From positions 1-64,000 of the forward strand of contig NZ_BKZR01000007.1 of the NCBI RefSeq assembly GCF_008974225.1: DNA of 64,000 bases, read 5' to 3'. This document shows positions 51,361-60,206 of the stretch, piece by piece. Position numbers and translations under genes: made by a program. Under the pieces are notes generated by a model. That model was not told where the DNA came from. It saw nothing but the letters and a program-made list of their open reading frames with translations, and did no database searches. Within the stretch, counting starts at the first letter, position 1. Each line of letters starts with the position of its first letter. This stretch comes from Weizmannia acidilactici. Lineage in GTDB: Bacteria; Bacillota; Bacilli; Bacillales; Bacillaceae_C.

Positions 51361-51759
51361 ATGAAGATCAAACAGTTAATCGAAGAAGCGAAGTCAGCAC
51401 GAAACAAAGCATATGTTCCGTACTCCAAATTTCCGGTGGGCGCCGCCCTGCTTGCAAAAGACGGAAGGATGTTCCACGGCTGCAATATTGAAAATGCGGC
51501 GTACTCGGTCGGCAATTGCGCGGAACGGACGGCCATTTTTAAAGCTTATTCTGAAGGCGTCAAGGATTTTACCGCCCTGGCTGTTATTGCGGATACAGAC
51601 CGGCCATGCTCCCCGTGCGGCGCGTGCAGGCAGGTCATCTCGGAGCTTTGCCCGAAAGACATGAAAATTGTACTGGCCAATTTAAAGGGTGATATTATGG
51701 AAACAACGGTTGAAGCGCTGTTGCCGGGCGCTTTCTCAGCGGAGGATTTGCATGGATAA
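51361..51759 (+). CDS. cdd: Cytidine deaminase
   Basis: This 132-residue protein has RBS AAAGGGGAAAAC. The zinc motif CAERTAIFKA and PCSPCGACRQV are intact. It deaminates cytidine and deoxycytidine to uridine forms for salvage. The stop overlaps the era start by 8 bp. Confidence 0.96.
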   Translation: MKIKQLIEEAKSARNKAYVPYSKFPVGAALLAKDGRMFHGCNIENAAYSVGNCAERTAIFKAYSEGVKDFTALAVIADTDRPCSPCGACRQVISELCPKDMKIVLANLKGDIMETTVEALLPGAFSAEDLHG

Positions 51760-52660
51760 TTCAGCATATAAATCAGGTTTTATCTCGATTATCGGGCGCC
51801 CGAATGTCGGGAAGTCCACATTTTTGAATCATGTCATTGGGCAAAAAATCGCCATTATGAGCGATAAGCCGCAGACGACAAGGAATAAAGTCCAGGGCGT
51901 CTATACAACGGATGAAGCGCAGATGATTTTTATCGATACGCCCGGGATCCATAAGCCGAAGCATAAGCTCGGCGATTTCATGATGAAAGTGGCAACGAAC
52001 ACGCTGAAAGAAGTCGACCTCATTTTATTTATGGTCAATGCCGAAGAAAAACTCGGCCGCGGCGATGAATATATTATTGAAATGTTAAAAAACATTCGTA
52101 CGCCCGTATTTTTGGTCATTAATAAAATTGATCTCGTCCATTCGGATGACCTGCTCGGGATCATTGGACAGTATAAGGATTTGTATCCATTCCGGGAAGT
52201 TGTCCCCATTTCCGCGCTTGCCGGAAACAATATTGACCGGCTGCTTGAAACCATCCAGAAGTATTTGCCGGAAGGGCCGCAGTATTATCCTGCCGACCAG
52301 GTGACGGACCACCCTGAACGTTTTATCATTTCGGAACTGATCCGCGAAAAAGTGCTTCATCTGACAAGAGAAGAAGTTCCCCATTCCATCGCGGTAGTCA
52401 TCGATAAGATTGAGAGGATGGAAAATCGGGATGTCATCCGCGTCATGGCCACCATTGTGGTGGAAAGGCCGTCGCAAAAAGGGATTGTGATTGGCAAACA
52501 AGGCGCCATGTTAAAGGAAATCGGAAAAAGGGCAAGGGGGGATATCGAAAATTTGCTTGGATCAAAGGTCTATTTGGAATTGTGGGTGAAAGTGCAGAAA
52601 GACTGGCGCAATAAAATCAGCCAGCTTCGCGATTTTGGCTTCAGGGAAGACGAATATTAA
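51752..52660 (+). CDS. era: GTPase Era
   Basis: This 302-residue protein starts at ATG 51752 with GGAGG upstream inside cdd. It has G1 GRPNVGKST, G3 DTPGIHKP and G4 NKIDLV, followed by a C-terminal KH domain with GKQGAMLKEIG. It binds 16S rRNA near the anti-SD and checks 30S assembly. Confidence 0.97.
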   Translation: MDNSAYKSGFISIIGRPNVGKSTFLNHVIGQKIAIMSDKPQTTRNKVQGVYTTDEAQMIFIDTPGIHKPKHKLGDFMMKVATNTLKEVDLILFMVNAEEKLGRGDEYIIEMLKNIRTPVFLVINKIDLVHSDDLLGIIGQYKDLYPFREVVPISALAGNNIDRLLETIQKYLPEGPQYYPADQVTDHPERFIISELIREKVLHLTREEVPHSIAVVIDKIERMENRDVIRVMATIVVERPSQKGIVIGKQGAMLKEIGKRARGDIENLLGSKVYLELWVKVQKDWRNKISQLRDFGFREDEY

Positions 52661-52785
52661 CCCAGAGATGAATTCACGCGCCAATTGACAATTTTTACGC
52701 CGAATGTTTGCATCTGCTCTGGTGAAGCTATGAGTGAAGGCTTTTAAAAATTCATGACCCTCACAACATGAAAGGCGTGGTGAAG

Positions 52786-52929
52786 ATGTTGGAATTTACC
52801 TGGAAAGTCTTTGCGGATACCGGCAATATTGATACGTACCTGCTTTTTAAAGAACTGGAAAGGGATCGGCAAAAAGAACGGCAGGAACCCGAAGAAGATC
52901 CGGCTGAAGCGGATTTTCCGGTAACATGA
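52786..52929 (+). CDS. yqzL: YqzL family small protein
   Basis: This 47-residue ORF starts at ATG 52786 behind AAAGGCGTGG and reads MLEFTWKVFADTGNIDTYLL, ending with acidic residues and DFPVT. It matches B. subtilis YqzL in sequence, length and location between era and recO. Function unknown. An in-frame ATG at 52768 lacks an RBS. Confidence 0.85.
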   Translation: MLEFTWKVFADTGNIDTYLLFKELERDRQKERQEPEEDPAEADFPVT

Positions 52930-52979
52930 CCCGCCGGCAGGCCGGGCCGGCCGCTTTTTAAAAGCAAGAGGTGGGAAGG

Positions 52980-53747
52980 TTGTTCGAAAAATGTGAAGGG
53001 ATCGTCATTAAAAATACGGATTATGGCGAATCCAATAAAATATTGCATATTTATACGCGGGAATTTGGGAAACTGAGTGTAATGGCACGCGGTGCAAAAA
53101 AACCGAACAGCCGCTTGGCCGCGGTTTCCCAAATCTTTACATACGGAAACTTTCTTTTCCAGCCGTCGCGGGGTCTCGGCACACTCCAACAGGGCGAAAT
53201 TGTTTCTTCCATGCGCTATATCCGCGAAGATATTTTTAAAACGGCATATGCCGTATATGTGATTGAACTTTTGGATAAGGCGGTGGAAGACAAAAAAAAG
53301 AACCCTTTTTTGTTTGAACTGCTGCTGCGCACGCTTGAATATATCGATGAAGGCTATGATACGGAAATCATCACCAACATTTTTGAAATGAAAATGCTGA
53401 ATGTGCTCGGGCTGTACCCGTCCATGGACAAGTGCGCGGTATGCGGAAGCCGGGCAGGGGCCTTTGCATTTTCCATCCGGGAAAACGGACTTCTTTGCGA
53501 CCGCTGTTTTGGCCGCGACCCGTACCGGCTTCCGTTGTCCCAGCCCTCCATCAGGCTGCTCCGGATTTTTTATTTTCTGGATATCAACCGGCTAGGCACC
53601 ATTTCCGTAAAAGAATCGACAAAAAAAGAATTAAGGCAGGCCATTTCCATGTACTATGATGAATATTCTGGCCTGCATTTGAAATCGAAACGTTTTCTCA
53701 GCCAAATGGAAGAGCTAAAAAAAGGCCTGAAACCGGATGAAGGATAA
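52980..53747 (+). CDS. recO: DNA repair protein RecO
   Basis: This 255-residue protein is read from TTG 52980, with AAGAGGTGGG as its RBS; GTG 52971 lies within that site. It has an N-terminal OB fold (CEGIVIKNTDYGESNKI), then a helical domain with a zinc finger (CAVCGSRAG and CDRCFGRDP). It loads RecA by displacing SSB together with RecR. Confidence 0.94.
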   Translation: MFEKCEGIVIKNTDYGESNKILHIYTREFGKLSVMARGAKKPNSRLAAVSQIFTYGNFLFQPSRGLGTLQQGEIVSSMRYIREDIFKTAYAVYVIELLDKAVEDKKKNPFLFELLLRTLEYIDEGYDTEIITNIFEMKMLNVLGLYPSMDKCAVCGSRAGAFAFSIRENGLLCDRCFGRDPYRLPLSQPSIRLLRIFYFLDINRLGTISVKESTKKELRQAISMYYDEYSGLHLKSKRFLSQMEELKKGLKPDEG

Positions 53748-53846
53748 TCTGTTATTCAGTATATGCATATTGTGCCTACAATATAAATAAAGATTTGAAG
53801 CTTTTATGTGCAACACACGGCATTTGAAGACAGAATGGCAGCATTG

Positions 53847-53855
53847 TGCTATACT
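53847..53855 (+). promoter_or_regulatory. Extended -10 promoter of ccpN
   Basis: TGC-TATACT at 53847-53855 forms an extended -10. The predicted transcription start is near 53862, only a few bases before ATG 53866, which argues against that ATG as the start. Confidence 0.5.
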
Positions 53856-53886
53856 ATGTTTTCATATGGTTGCGTTTAATAAGGCG

Positions 53887-54519
53887 GTGATTACGATCGA
53901 ATTAACAAAAAGGCAGGAACAAATATTGGAAATTGTCAAAACGAGCGGCCCGATCACAGGGGAGCATATTGCAGAAAAGCTGAATTTGACGAGGGCAACG
54001 CTGCGGCCGGATCTCGCCATTTTAACGATGGCGGGCTATTTGGATGCGCGCCCGCGTGTAGGGTATTTTTATACCGGAAAAACAAGCACGCAGCTGCTCA
54101 CGGAAAATTTGAAAAATATTTATGTGAAAGATTACCAGTCTTTGCCGGTCGTTGTAAATGAGAATGTATCTGTGTACGATGCGATCGTAACGGTTTTTCT
54201 CGAAGACGTCGGCACGCTTTATGTCGTCGACAATGAAGCCCATCTTGTCGGCGTTTTGTCGCGGAAAGACTTATTGCGGGCCAGCCTCGGAAATAAGGAA
54301 TTAACCTCGCTTCCCGTACATATCATTATGACAAGAATGCCAAACATCACTTACTGTAAAAAGGACGATCTGCTGATTGATGTGGCGAAAAAACTGATCG
54401 AAAAGCAAATTGATTCAATGCCAATCGTAAAAGAAACAGAAAAAGGCCTTGAAGTGGTAGGCCGGATTACAAAAACCAATATTACAAAAGCATTTGTAGA
54501 ACTCGCGGACGGCGATTGA
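53887..54519 (+). CDS. ccpN: Transcriptional repressor CcpN
   Basis: An N-terminal helix-turn-helix (LTKRQEQILEIVKTSGPITG) is followed by two CBS domains (SVYDAIVTVFLEDVGTLYVV and ITYCKKDDLLIDVAKKLIEK). CcpN represses gluconeogenic genes gapB and pckA when glycolytic carbon is present. Start choice: GTG 53887 aligns with the B. subtilis N-terminus, but the best Shine-Dalgarno (AAGGCGGTGA, 53881-53890) overlaps it and sits eight bases before ATC 53896. The start is therefore uncertain. It is followed by yqfL, as in B. subtilis. Confidence 0.9.
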   Translation: MITIELTKRQEQILEIVKTSGPITGEHIAEKLNLTRATLRPDLAILTMAGYLDARPRVGYFYTGKTSTQLLTENLKNIYVKDYQSLPVVVNENVSVYDAIVTVFLEDVGTLYVVDNEAHLVGVLSRKDLLRASLGNKELTSLPVHIIMTRMPNITYCKKDDLLIDVAKKLIEKQIDSMPIVKETEKGLEVVGRITKTNITKAFVELADGD

Positions 54520-54536
54520 AAAGGATGTGGTGATCT

Positions 54537-55340
54537 TTGGTAAAACCTCATATTTATATCGTTTCCGACTCGGTCGGGGAGACGGCGGAACTGGTGACAA
54601 AAGCGGCGATCAGCCAATTTGAAAAGAATGATGCGGAACTGAAACGCTTTCCTTATGTGGAAGACACCGTACATATCGATGAAGTCGTTTCGCTCGCCTC
54701 CTTGAATTATGGAATGATTGTTTATACGCTTGTAAAGCCGGAAATGAGAAAATATATGGATGAAGAAGCAAAAAAACACGGAATTGCGGCAGTTGATTTA
54801 ATGGGGCCGCTGATGGACGAGCTGCTCCATCTTTATGAATGCAAGCCCCTTTATGAACCAGGGCTCGTGAGAAAACTCGATGAAGCCTATTTTAAAAAGG
54901 TGGAGGCCGTCGAATTTGCCGTAAAATATGATGACGGCCGGGATCCTCGCGGCATTGTGCGGGCGGATATCGTATTGATCGGCGTGTCGCGCACATCGAA
55001 AACTCCTCTGTCGCAATATTTGGCGCACCACTGTTATAAAGTTGCGAATGTGCCGATTGTGCCGGAAGTGGATCCCCCTGAAGAGCTTTTCCGGGTGCCG
55101 GCTGAAAAATGCTTCGGCTTGAAAATTGATCCGGACACGTTAAACCATATCCGGAAAGAGCGGCTGAAAACGCTCGGGCTCCAAGGCACGGCAAGCTATG
55201 CGACAATTGAAAGGATTAAATATGAATTGGAATATTTCAATAAAGTCGCGGAACGGCTCGGGTGCAAAGTGATTGATGTGACGAGCAAAGCCGTTGAAGA
55301 AACAGCAAATATCATTATGAATGAAATGAGAAAATGGTGA
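54537..55340 (+). CDS. yqfL: PEP synthase/PPDK regulatory protein (YqfL)
   Basis: This 267-residue DUF299-family protein is a bifunctional kinase/pyrophosphorylase. It starts at TTG 54537 and reads IYIVSDSVGETAELVTKAA. The P-loop is GVSRTSKTPLSQYLA. The family switches pyruvate phosphate dikinase or PEP synthase on and off. In B. subtilis YqfL also affects CcpN activity, consistent with the two genes lying 17 bp apart. Confidence 0.92.
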   Translation: MVKPHIYIVSDSVGETAELVTKAAISQFEKNDAELKRFPYVEDTVHIDEVVSLASLNYGMIVYTLVKPEMRKYMDEEAKKHGIAAVDLMGPLMDELLHLYECKPLYEPGLVRKLDEAYFKKVEAVEFAVKYDDGRDPRGIVRADIVLIGVSRTSKTPLSQYLAHHCYKVANVPIVPEVDPPEELFRVPAEKCFGLKIDPDTLNHIRKERLKTLGLQGTASYATIERIKYELEYFNKVAERLGCKVIDVTSKAVEETANIIMNEMRKW

Positions 55341-55490
55341 AAAAGGCAGTTACATGATGGCTGCATAAAAATGGGGAGTGCAAATGCTGGTTCAGCCCCT
55401 AATACGGGCAGGGCGGATCAGCAGGGGCCTCCGTCCGAAAAAGCGAACTGCGGCACGCAATGATATTTAAAGAAGAGATTGTGGGAAAAC

Positions 55491-55542
55491 GGGCGGAAAC
55501 CGGCCTTTTGAAATTGGCCGTTGTTTCTCCCCGCTTTTTTTC
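55491..55542 (+). terminator. Large hairpin terminator after yqfL
   Basis: GGGCGGAAAC-CGGCC (55491-55505) pairs with GGCCG-TTTC-CCCGC (55516-55533) with small bulges, followed by TTTTTT. Confidence 0.75.
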
Positions 55543-55595
55543 GTTGCATTGCAGAAAACCAGGCATATTTCTTTCCTTTTTTCAGTATTTATATA

Positions 55596-55624
55596 TAGTC
55601 AAAATGAAGCAAGTATACTATAAT
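55596..55624 (+). promoter_or_regulatory. Candidate sigma-A promoter of the yqxD-dnaG-sigA operon
   Basis: TAGTCA (55596-55601), a 17-bp spacer and TATAAT (55619-55624). Confidence 0.55.
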
Positions 55625-55654
55625 AAAAAATTGTGATAAAAATGTATTTAAATG

Positions 55655-55680
55655 AGGTTTAGAGTGGGCGGTAAAGGAAT
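55655..55680 (+). promoter_or_regulatory. Possible sigma-H promoter of the yqxD-dnaG-sigA operon
   Basis: AGGTTTA (55655-55661) and GAAT (55677-55680), 15 bases apart, fit the sigma-H pattern AGGAwTT / GAAT with one mismatch. The B. subtilis sigA operon is known to have a sigma-H promoter, which makes the match more credible. Confidence 0.35.
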
Positions 55681-55800
55681 AAACTATTTATTAGCAAATG
55701 TCAAGCCCAATTTTGAAAAAAATTATGGGAAGAAACGCAAATAAAGCAGGATTCTGTGGAGTGATGTAGAATATTTAGGATAAAAGGCGCTACCGTACTT

Positions 55801-56277
55801 GTGGATGCCGATGCCTGTCCGGTAAAGGGGGAAATTGTTTCTGTTGCCCGGGAATACGGGGCGGCTGTTGTTTTTGTTGCTTCGTACAAAAACCGGATGG
55901 CAGATCCTGAGGAAGGCCATTGGGTGTACGTCGACCCGCACCGGGAATCAGCCGACATTTATATCGCAAACCATGCGGAAACCGGCGATATTGTCGTTAC
56001 GCAGGATATCGGCCTGGCGAGCCTCGTTTTGCCGAAAGGGGCATCTGCGCTGACGCCGAGGGGCACGATTTACACGGAAAGCTCGATCGGCCCGGCGCTT
56101 GATCTCCGCTATCTGGCGGCAAAAGAAAGGAGTCGGGGCAGGTACGGAAAGGGTACGAAACGCTTTACAGCCGAAGACCGGGAACATTTTGCCCGTGCCC
56201 TGGCTGAAATGCTTTCAAAAATGGAGCAGAAGGGATGTTTTCGTGGCAGGAATAATTCCGAACGAGAAAATCAATGA
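55801..56277 (+). CDS. yqxD: YaiI/YqxD family protein (PIN-like fold)
   Basis: From GTG 55801 the protein has 158 residues, with MDADACPVKGEIVSVA and the conserved TQDIGLASLVLPKGA. The GTG stands where relatives have the Val of VDADACP, so this start cuts off the first strand. A good RBS (GGAG, 55758-55761) lies nine bases before an in-frame ATA at 55771, which would give MFRIKGATVLVDADACP, the family length. A rare ATA start or a mutated ATG is therefore possible. The role is unknown; aspartates suggest a PIN-like nuclease fold. It overlaps dnaG by 35 bp. Confidence 0.8.
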   Translation: MDADACPVKGEIVSVAREYGAAVVFVASYKNRMADPEEGHWVYVDPHRESADIYIANHAETGDIVVTQDIGLASLVLPKGASALTPRGTIYTESSIGPALDLRYLAAKERSRGRYGKGTKRFTAEDREHFARALAEMLSKMEQKGCFRGRNNSERENQ

Positions 56278-58054
56278 AATACGCCAGTCTGCGGATATCG
56301 TGGATGTGGTCAGCGAATATGTCCAGCTAAAAAAACAGGGACGTAACTATTTCGGGCTGTGCCCGTTCCACGGTGAGAACACCCCGTCTTTTTCCGTTTC
56401 GCCCGATAAGCAGATTTTCCATTGTTTTGGATGCGGCGCTGGCGGCAATGTTTTTACTTTTCTTATGGATATCGAAGGCATCACTTTCCAGGAAGCGGCA
56501 GTGAAGCTTGCGCGAAAATTGCATATTGAACTGGATATAGGGCTGCAGACGGAAGTGTCGAAAAGCATCGATCCGGAGCTGTCGCAGATAATGGAAGCGC
56601 ACGAATTGTTGCAAAAATTATACCATCATTTGCTCCTCCATACAAAAGAGGGACAGCCGGCGCTTGAATATTTGCGGGGGCGCGGTTTTACGGATGAAAG
56701 CCTTGAAAAGTTCGGGATCGGATATGCGCTTCCGGCCTGGGATTTCGCTGCGAAAATGCTCCATAAGCGGGGATATTCACTTCCTGTCATGGAAAAGGGC
56801 GGCCTGATCATCCGAAATGAGCGGGACGGTAAATATTTCGACCGGTTCAGGGATCGGATCATGTTCCCAATTATTGACATAAAAGGAAGGATTATAGCGT
56901 TTGCAGGAAGAGCGGTACGGAAGGGCGAGCAGCCGAAATATTTGAACAGCCCTGAAACGCCCCTTTTTAACAAAAGCACGCTTCTTTTCAACCTGCACCA
57001 GGCAAGGGGACCAATCCGGAAAAAGCAGCAGGCGGTGATTTTTGAAGGTTATGCGGATGTCATATCCGCAGACAAAGCAGGCGTCCAAAACGGCATTGCA
57101 ACAATGGGCACTTCCATTACGCCGGAACATGTCCAAATCATCAAAAGGCTGACGGACAATGTTGTCATTTGTTATGACTCTGACCAGGCTGGGATTACAG
57201 CTGCTTTCCGGGCCGGCAGGATGCTGAGCGAAAACGGATGTGAAGTGCGGGTTGCGCAAATGCCTGAAGGACTGGACCCTGATGACTACATAAACCAAAA
57301 CGGCGGCGAGAAATTCCGTCGGGATGTAATAGGGGCCAGCCTGACGTTTATGGCTTTCAAAATGAATTATTTCCGCCTGAATAAAAATCTCCAAAATGAA
57401 GGAGAAAAGCTGGCGTATATAGAAGAAGTAATAAAGGAAATTTCAAAATTGGAAAATGCCGTTGAGAAAGATCTTTATTTACGCCAACTGTCCGAAGAGT
57501 TTTCATTATCTTTGGATGCCCTGAAAGAGCAGGAGCGGCAATTCCGTATACGCTGGTCCGGAAAACGGGCTAGCCGGAATGGTACCGGACTCGGATTGCA
57601 GACGGCGCCTGGCCCTGAAAGCCCGTTGCTTCCCGCCAATATAACCGCTGAAAGAAGATTACTGGCACATATGTTGAAAGACGGGGAGACCGCCTATAAA
57701 GTAAAAGACCTTCTCCACGGTAATACTTTTTACGTGGATGAGCACCAGGCGATTTTCACTTACCTGCTCGGCTGGTATGAAGAAGGGAATCCGCCTGACG
57801 CCAGCGCTTTTCTTTCTTACTTGCCCGATACAAAGCTGCAAAGGATTGTGGCCGAAATCGAAATGATGACAGTCAACGAGGAGCTATCGGAAGCCGAGTT
57901 GGAAGACTATGTGCAGTATGTGCTAAAACATCAAAAATTGCTGCTTATTAAAGAAAAACAAAGGGCGCAAAAAGATGCTGAACGGCAAAACGATTTTCAA
58001 AAGGCACTGCAATTGGCAAATGAAATTTTGGCATTGCGGAAGTCAATCACATAA
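56243..58054 (+). CDS. dnaG: DNA primase DnaG
   Basis: This 603-residue protein starts at GTG 56243, with AGAAGGGATG upstream in the yqxD tail. The N-terminal zinc ribbon is CPFHGENTPSFSVSPDKQ followed by CFGCGAGG. The TOPRIM domain has VIFEGYADVISA and YDSDQAG. The C-terminal helicase-binding region follows. It synthesises RNA primers for replication. Confidence 0.96.
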   Translation: MAGIIPNEKINEIRQSADIVDVVSEYVQLKKQGRNYFGLCPFHGENTPSFSVSPDKQIFHCFGCGAGGNVFTFLMDIEGITFQEAAVKLARKLHIELDIGLQTEVSKSIDPELSQIMEAHELLQKLYHHLLLHTKEGQPALEYLRGRGFTDESLEKFGIGYALPAWDFAAKMLHKRGYSLPVMEKGGLIIRNERDGKYFDRFRDRIMFPIIDIKGRIIAFAGRAVRKGEQPKYLNSPETPLFNKSTLLFNLHQARGPIRKKQQAVIFEGYADVISADKAGVQNGIATMGTSITPEHVQIIKRLTDNVVICYDSDQAGITAAFRAGRMLSENGCEVRVAQMPEGLDPDDYINQNGGEKFRRDVIGASLTFMAFKMNYFRLNKNLQNEGEKLAYIEEVIKEISKLENAVEKDLYLRQLSEEFSLSLDALKEQERQFRIRWSGKRASRNGTGLGLQTAPGPESPLLPANITAERRLLAHMLKDGETAYKVKDLLHGNTFYVDEHQAIFTYLLGWYEEGNPPDASAFLSYLPDTKLQRIVAEIEMMTVNEELSEAELEDYVQYVLKHQKLLLIKEKQRAQKDAERQNDFQKALQLANEILALRKSIT

Positions 58055-58127
58055 ATCTCTGCTTTACACAATAGATTAAGCTGCAGTTGGACCATTGTGA
58101 GTGAAATTGTTGGAAGGAGGGGAACAT

Positions 58128-59264
58128 ATGGCTGAAAAGTCAGCACGTTCCAAAGCATTAGAAGAAAGTGAGTCTACATTGGAAAAAGCGAAGGAGCAAC
58201 TCGTTGAACGCGGAAAAAAACGCGGGTTTCTTACCTATGATACCATTTCCGAGAAGCTTGGCAACTTTGATTTGACATCCGACCAAATGGATGAATTTTA
58301 TGAATCGCTTACCGAACAAGGTATCGATCTTATGGACGATCCCGGCGATGATGAGGCTGCGCCTTCACATCTTGATTTGGAAAAAGAAAACGATGAAGAA
58401 TTTGACCTGAATGATCTGAGCGTTCCCCCGGGTGTGAAAATCAATGATCCGGTCCGCATGTATTTAAAAGAAATCGGGCGTGTCGACCTTCTTTCCGCAG
58501 ATGAAGAAATTGAACTGGCCAAAAGAATCGAAAACGGCGACGAAGAAGCGAAACGCCGGCTTGCGGAAGCAAACTTGCGTCTTGTTGTCAGCATTGCAAA
58601 AAGGTATGTGGGCCGCGGCATGCAATTCCTTGACCTGATTCAGGAAGGAAACATGGGCCTGATCAAAGCGGTTGAAAAATTCGACTACCGGAAAGGCTAT
58701 AAATTCAGCACGTATGCTACATGGTGGATCCGCCAGGCCATCACGCGCGCCATTGCCGACCAGGCAAGGACAATCCGCATCCCTGTCCATATGGTCGAAA
58801 CAATCAATAAATTAATCCGTGTACAGCGTTCGCTGCTCCAGGATCTGGGCAGGGAACCGACGCCGGAAGAAATTGCCGAAGAAATGGATATATCCCCGGA
58901 TAAGGTAAGGGAAATCATTAAAATTGCCCAGGAACCGGTCTCACTTGAAACACCGATCGGTGAAGAAGACGATTCGCATTTAGGCGATTTTATCGAAGAC
59001 CAGGAAGCCACTTCCCCTTCAGACCATGCTGCCTATGAACTTCTGAAAGAGCAGCTCGAAGATGTACTCGACACGTTAACCGACAGGGAAGAAAATGTGC
59101 TCCGCCTGCGCTTCGGCCTTGACGACGGACGTACACGTACGCTTGAAGAAGTCGGCAAAGTATTCGGTGTCACAAGGGAACGGATTCGCCAAATCGAGGC
59201 AAAAGCGCTCCGGAAACTGCGCCATCCGAGCAGGAGCAAGCGGCTGAAAGACTTCCTGGAATAA
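58128..59264 (+). CDS. sigA: RNA polymerase primary sigma factor SigA
   Basis: This 378-residue protein starts at ATG 58128 behind AAGGAGGGG. Region 1.1 is shortened relative to E. coli, as normal for Bacillus. Region 1.2 starts near DPVRMYLKEIGRV, region 2 includes GMQFLDLIQEGNMGLIKAV and YATWWIRQAITRAI, and region 4.2 has TRERIRQIEAKALRKLR. It directs RNA polymerase to housekeeping promoters. Confidence 0.98.
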   Translation: MAEKSARSKALEESESTLEKAKEQLVERGKKRGFLTYDTISEKLGNFDLTSDQMDEFYESLTEQGIDLMDDPGDDEAAPSHLDLEKENDEEFDLNDLSVPPGVKINDPVRMYLKEIGRVDLLSADEEIELAKRIENGDEEAKRRLAEANLRLVVSIAKRYVGRGMQFLDLIQEGNMGLIKAVEKFDYRKGYKFSTYATWWIRQAITRAIADQARTIRIPVHMVETINKLIRVQRSLLQDLGREPTPEEIAEEMDISPDKVREIIKIAQEPVSLETPIGEEDDSHLGDFIEDQEATSPSDHAAYELLKEQLEDVLDTLTDREENVLRLRFGLDDGRTRTLEEVGKVFGVTRERIRQIEAKALRKLRHPSRSKRLKDFLE

Positions 59265-59295
59265 TATGCCCCGCTTCCGCACATCAAGATAGCAT

Positions 59296-59336
59296 GGCGC
59301 TTGTGCATAACCTTTTCAGCCAAGCGCCTTATTCTT
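59296..59336 (+). terminator. Terminator after sigA
   Basis: Perfect 8-bp arms GGCGCTTG (59296-59303) and CAAGCGCC (59321-59328) followed by TTATTCTTT. Confidence 0.65.
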
Positions 59337-59390
59337 TATTTACTCCGGTAAGGAAGTAAACCTTTTTCGTGCAAAAAAAGGATTATCCGA

Positions 59391-59972
59391 ATGCCTATCG
59401 AATATATCATTTGGGATGTGCTGTATATGGATGATACTAAGAAAAATATTATCATCAACGAAATTAAAATGTGGAAAGAAAACCATATGATTCCACAAGA
59501 ATATTGCGATTTCCTGCTTGCTCTTTACAATGGCGGCACGGAAGGCGGAACCGGCGAAAAACAAAATGCCGGCGGCAGGAAAAAGCCTGCCCTAAAGCTC
59601 GCGGTGTTTTCCGTTTTCATTTTAGCTTTAGCCGGAATAGCTGTATTTGTCATTTATTTTACTGAATTACATTTTATTTTGCAAACGGTGATTTTGACAG
59701 CTTTTGTCGGATTTTTACTTATTGTAGGAATTCGTTATGCTAATAAAGAATTCTTTTTTTCACTTTTCTTTATTGGCGCTGCGTTTATTTTGCTGATGCT
59801 CAGTGTGCTCGTGAATGAAAAGTTATTTGGAAATCAGCGCCATTCCTTGTATTTGCTGCTTTTTGCCAACTGCGCCCTGTGGCTTGTTGTCGGAAAATCC
59901 TACAAACTGCTGTTTTTTACCGTTTCGGGAATTCTTGGGACTGCCATTTTGGTATTTTCTATCCTAATATAG
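59391..59972 (+). CDS. Uncharacterised membrane protein between sigA and cccA
   Basis: This 193-residue protein is not one I recognise. An RBS-like AAAAAAGG lies before ATG 59391; a second in-frame ATG at 59427 (MDDTKKNIII) is equally credible. The first 60-70 residues are soluble and charged, with a helical IIINEIKMWKENHMIPQEYC, then a Gly/Lys linker. About five transmembrane helices follow to the C-terminus. The N-terminal segment loosely resembles the small helical front domain of DUF2157-type membrane proteins, but this is weak. Confidence 0.7.
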   Translation: MPIEYIIWDVLYMDDTKKNIIINEIKMWKENHMIPQEYCDFLLALYNGGTEGGTGEKQNAGGRKKPALKLAVFSVFILALAGIAVFVIYFTELHFILQTVILTAFVGFLLIVGIRYANKEFFFSLFFIGAAFILLMLSVLVNEKLFGNQRHSLYLLLFANCALWLVVGKSYKLLFFTVSGILGTAILVFSILI

Positions 59973-60035
59973 AATATATTTTAAATTTGGAACTTTCGGT
60001 TTCCGGCTTTGTTGATTTGGAATTGTGAATTTTTA

Positions 60036-60063
60036 TTGAATTCTTCATCATTTTTATTATAAT
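60036..60063 (+). promoter_or_regulatory. Sigma-A promoter of cccA
   Basis: TTGAAT (60036-60041), a 16-bp spacer and perfect TATAAT (60058-60063). Confidence 0.7.
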
Positions 60064-60068
60064 ACAAA

Positions 60069-60084
60069 ATGTAAGCGCATTCAA
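60069..60084. promoter_or_regulatory. CcpA-binding cre site at the cccA transcription start
   Basis: ATGTAAGCGCATTCAA matches the cre consensus WTGNAANCGNWWNCAW at every position. It lies just after the -10 box, over the expected transcription start, a position at which CcpA represses. B. subtilis cccA is known to be under catabolite repression. Confidence 0.8.
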
Positions 60085-60206
60085 CCAAAATCCATTCACG
60101 TATAAAAACGTTGTTAGGGCTTTCTTTATTAAAAATTTTCAGTTAAAATAAAAGAGATAAATAATGTACGCACGCTGAAAAAGCGGTAAAATAAAGGGGG
60201 AGCGCA

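Noticed and set aside
53748..53860. T-box or other riboswitch in the recO-ccpN gap
   Set aside because: No specifier stem or T-box sequence, and the gap is too short.
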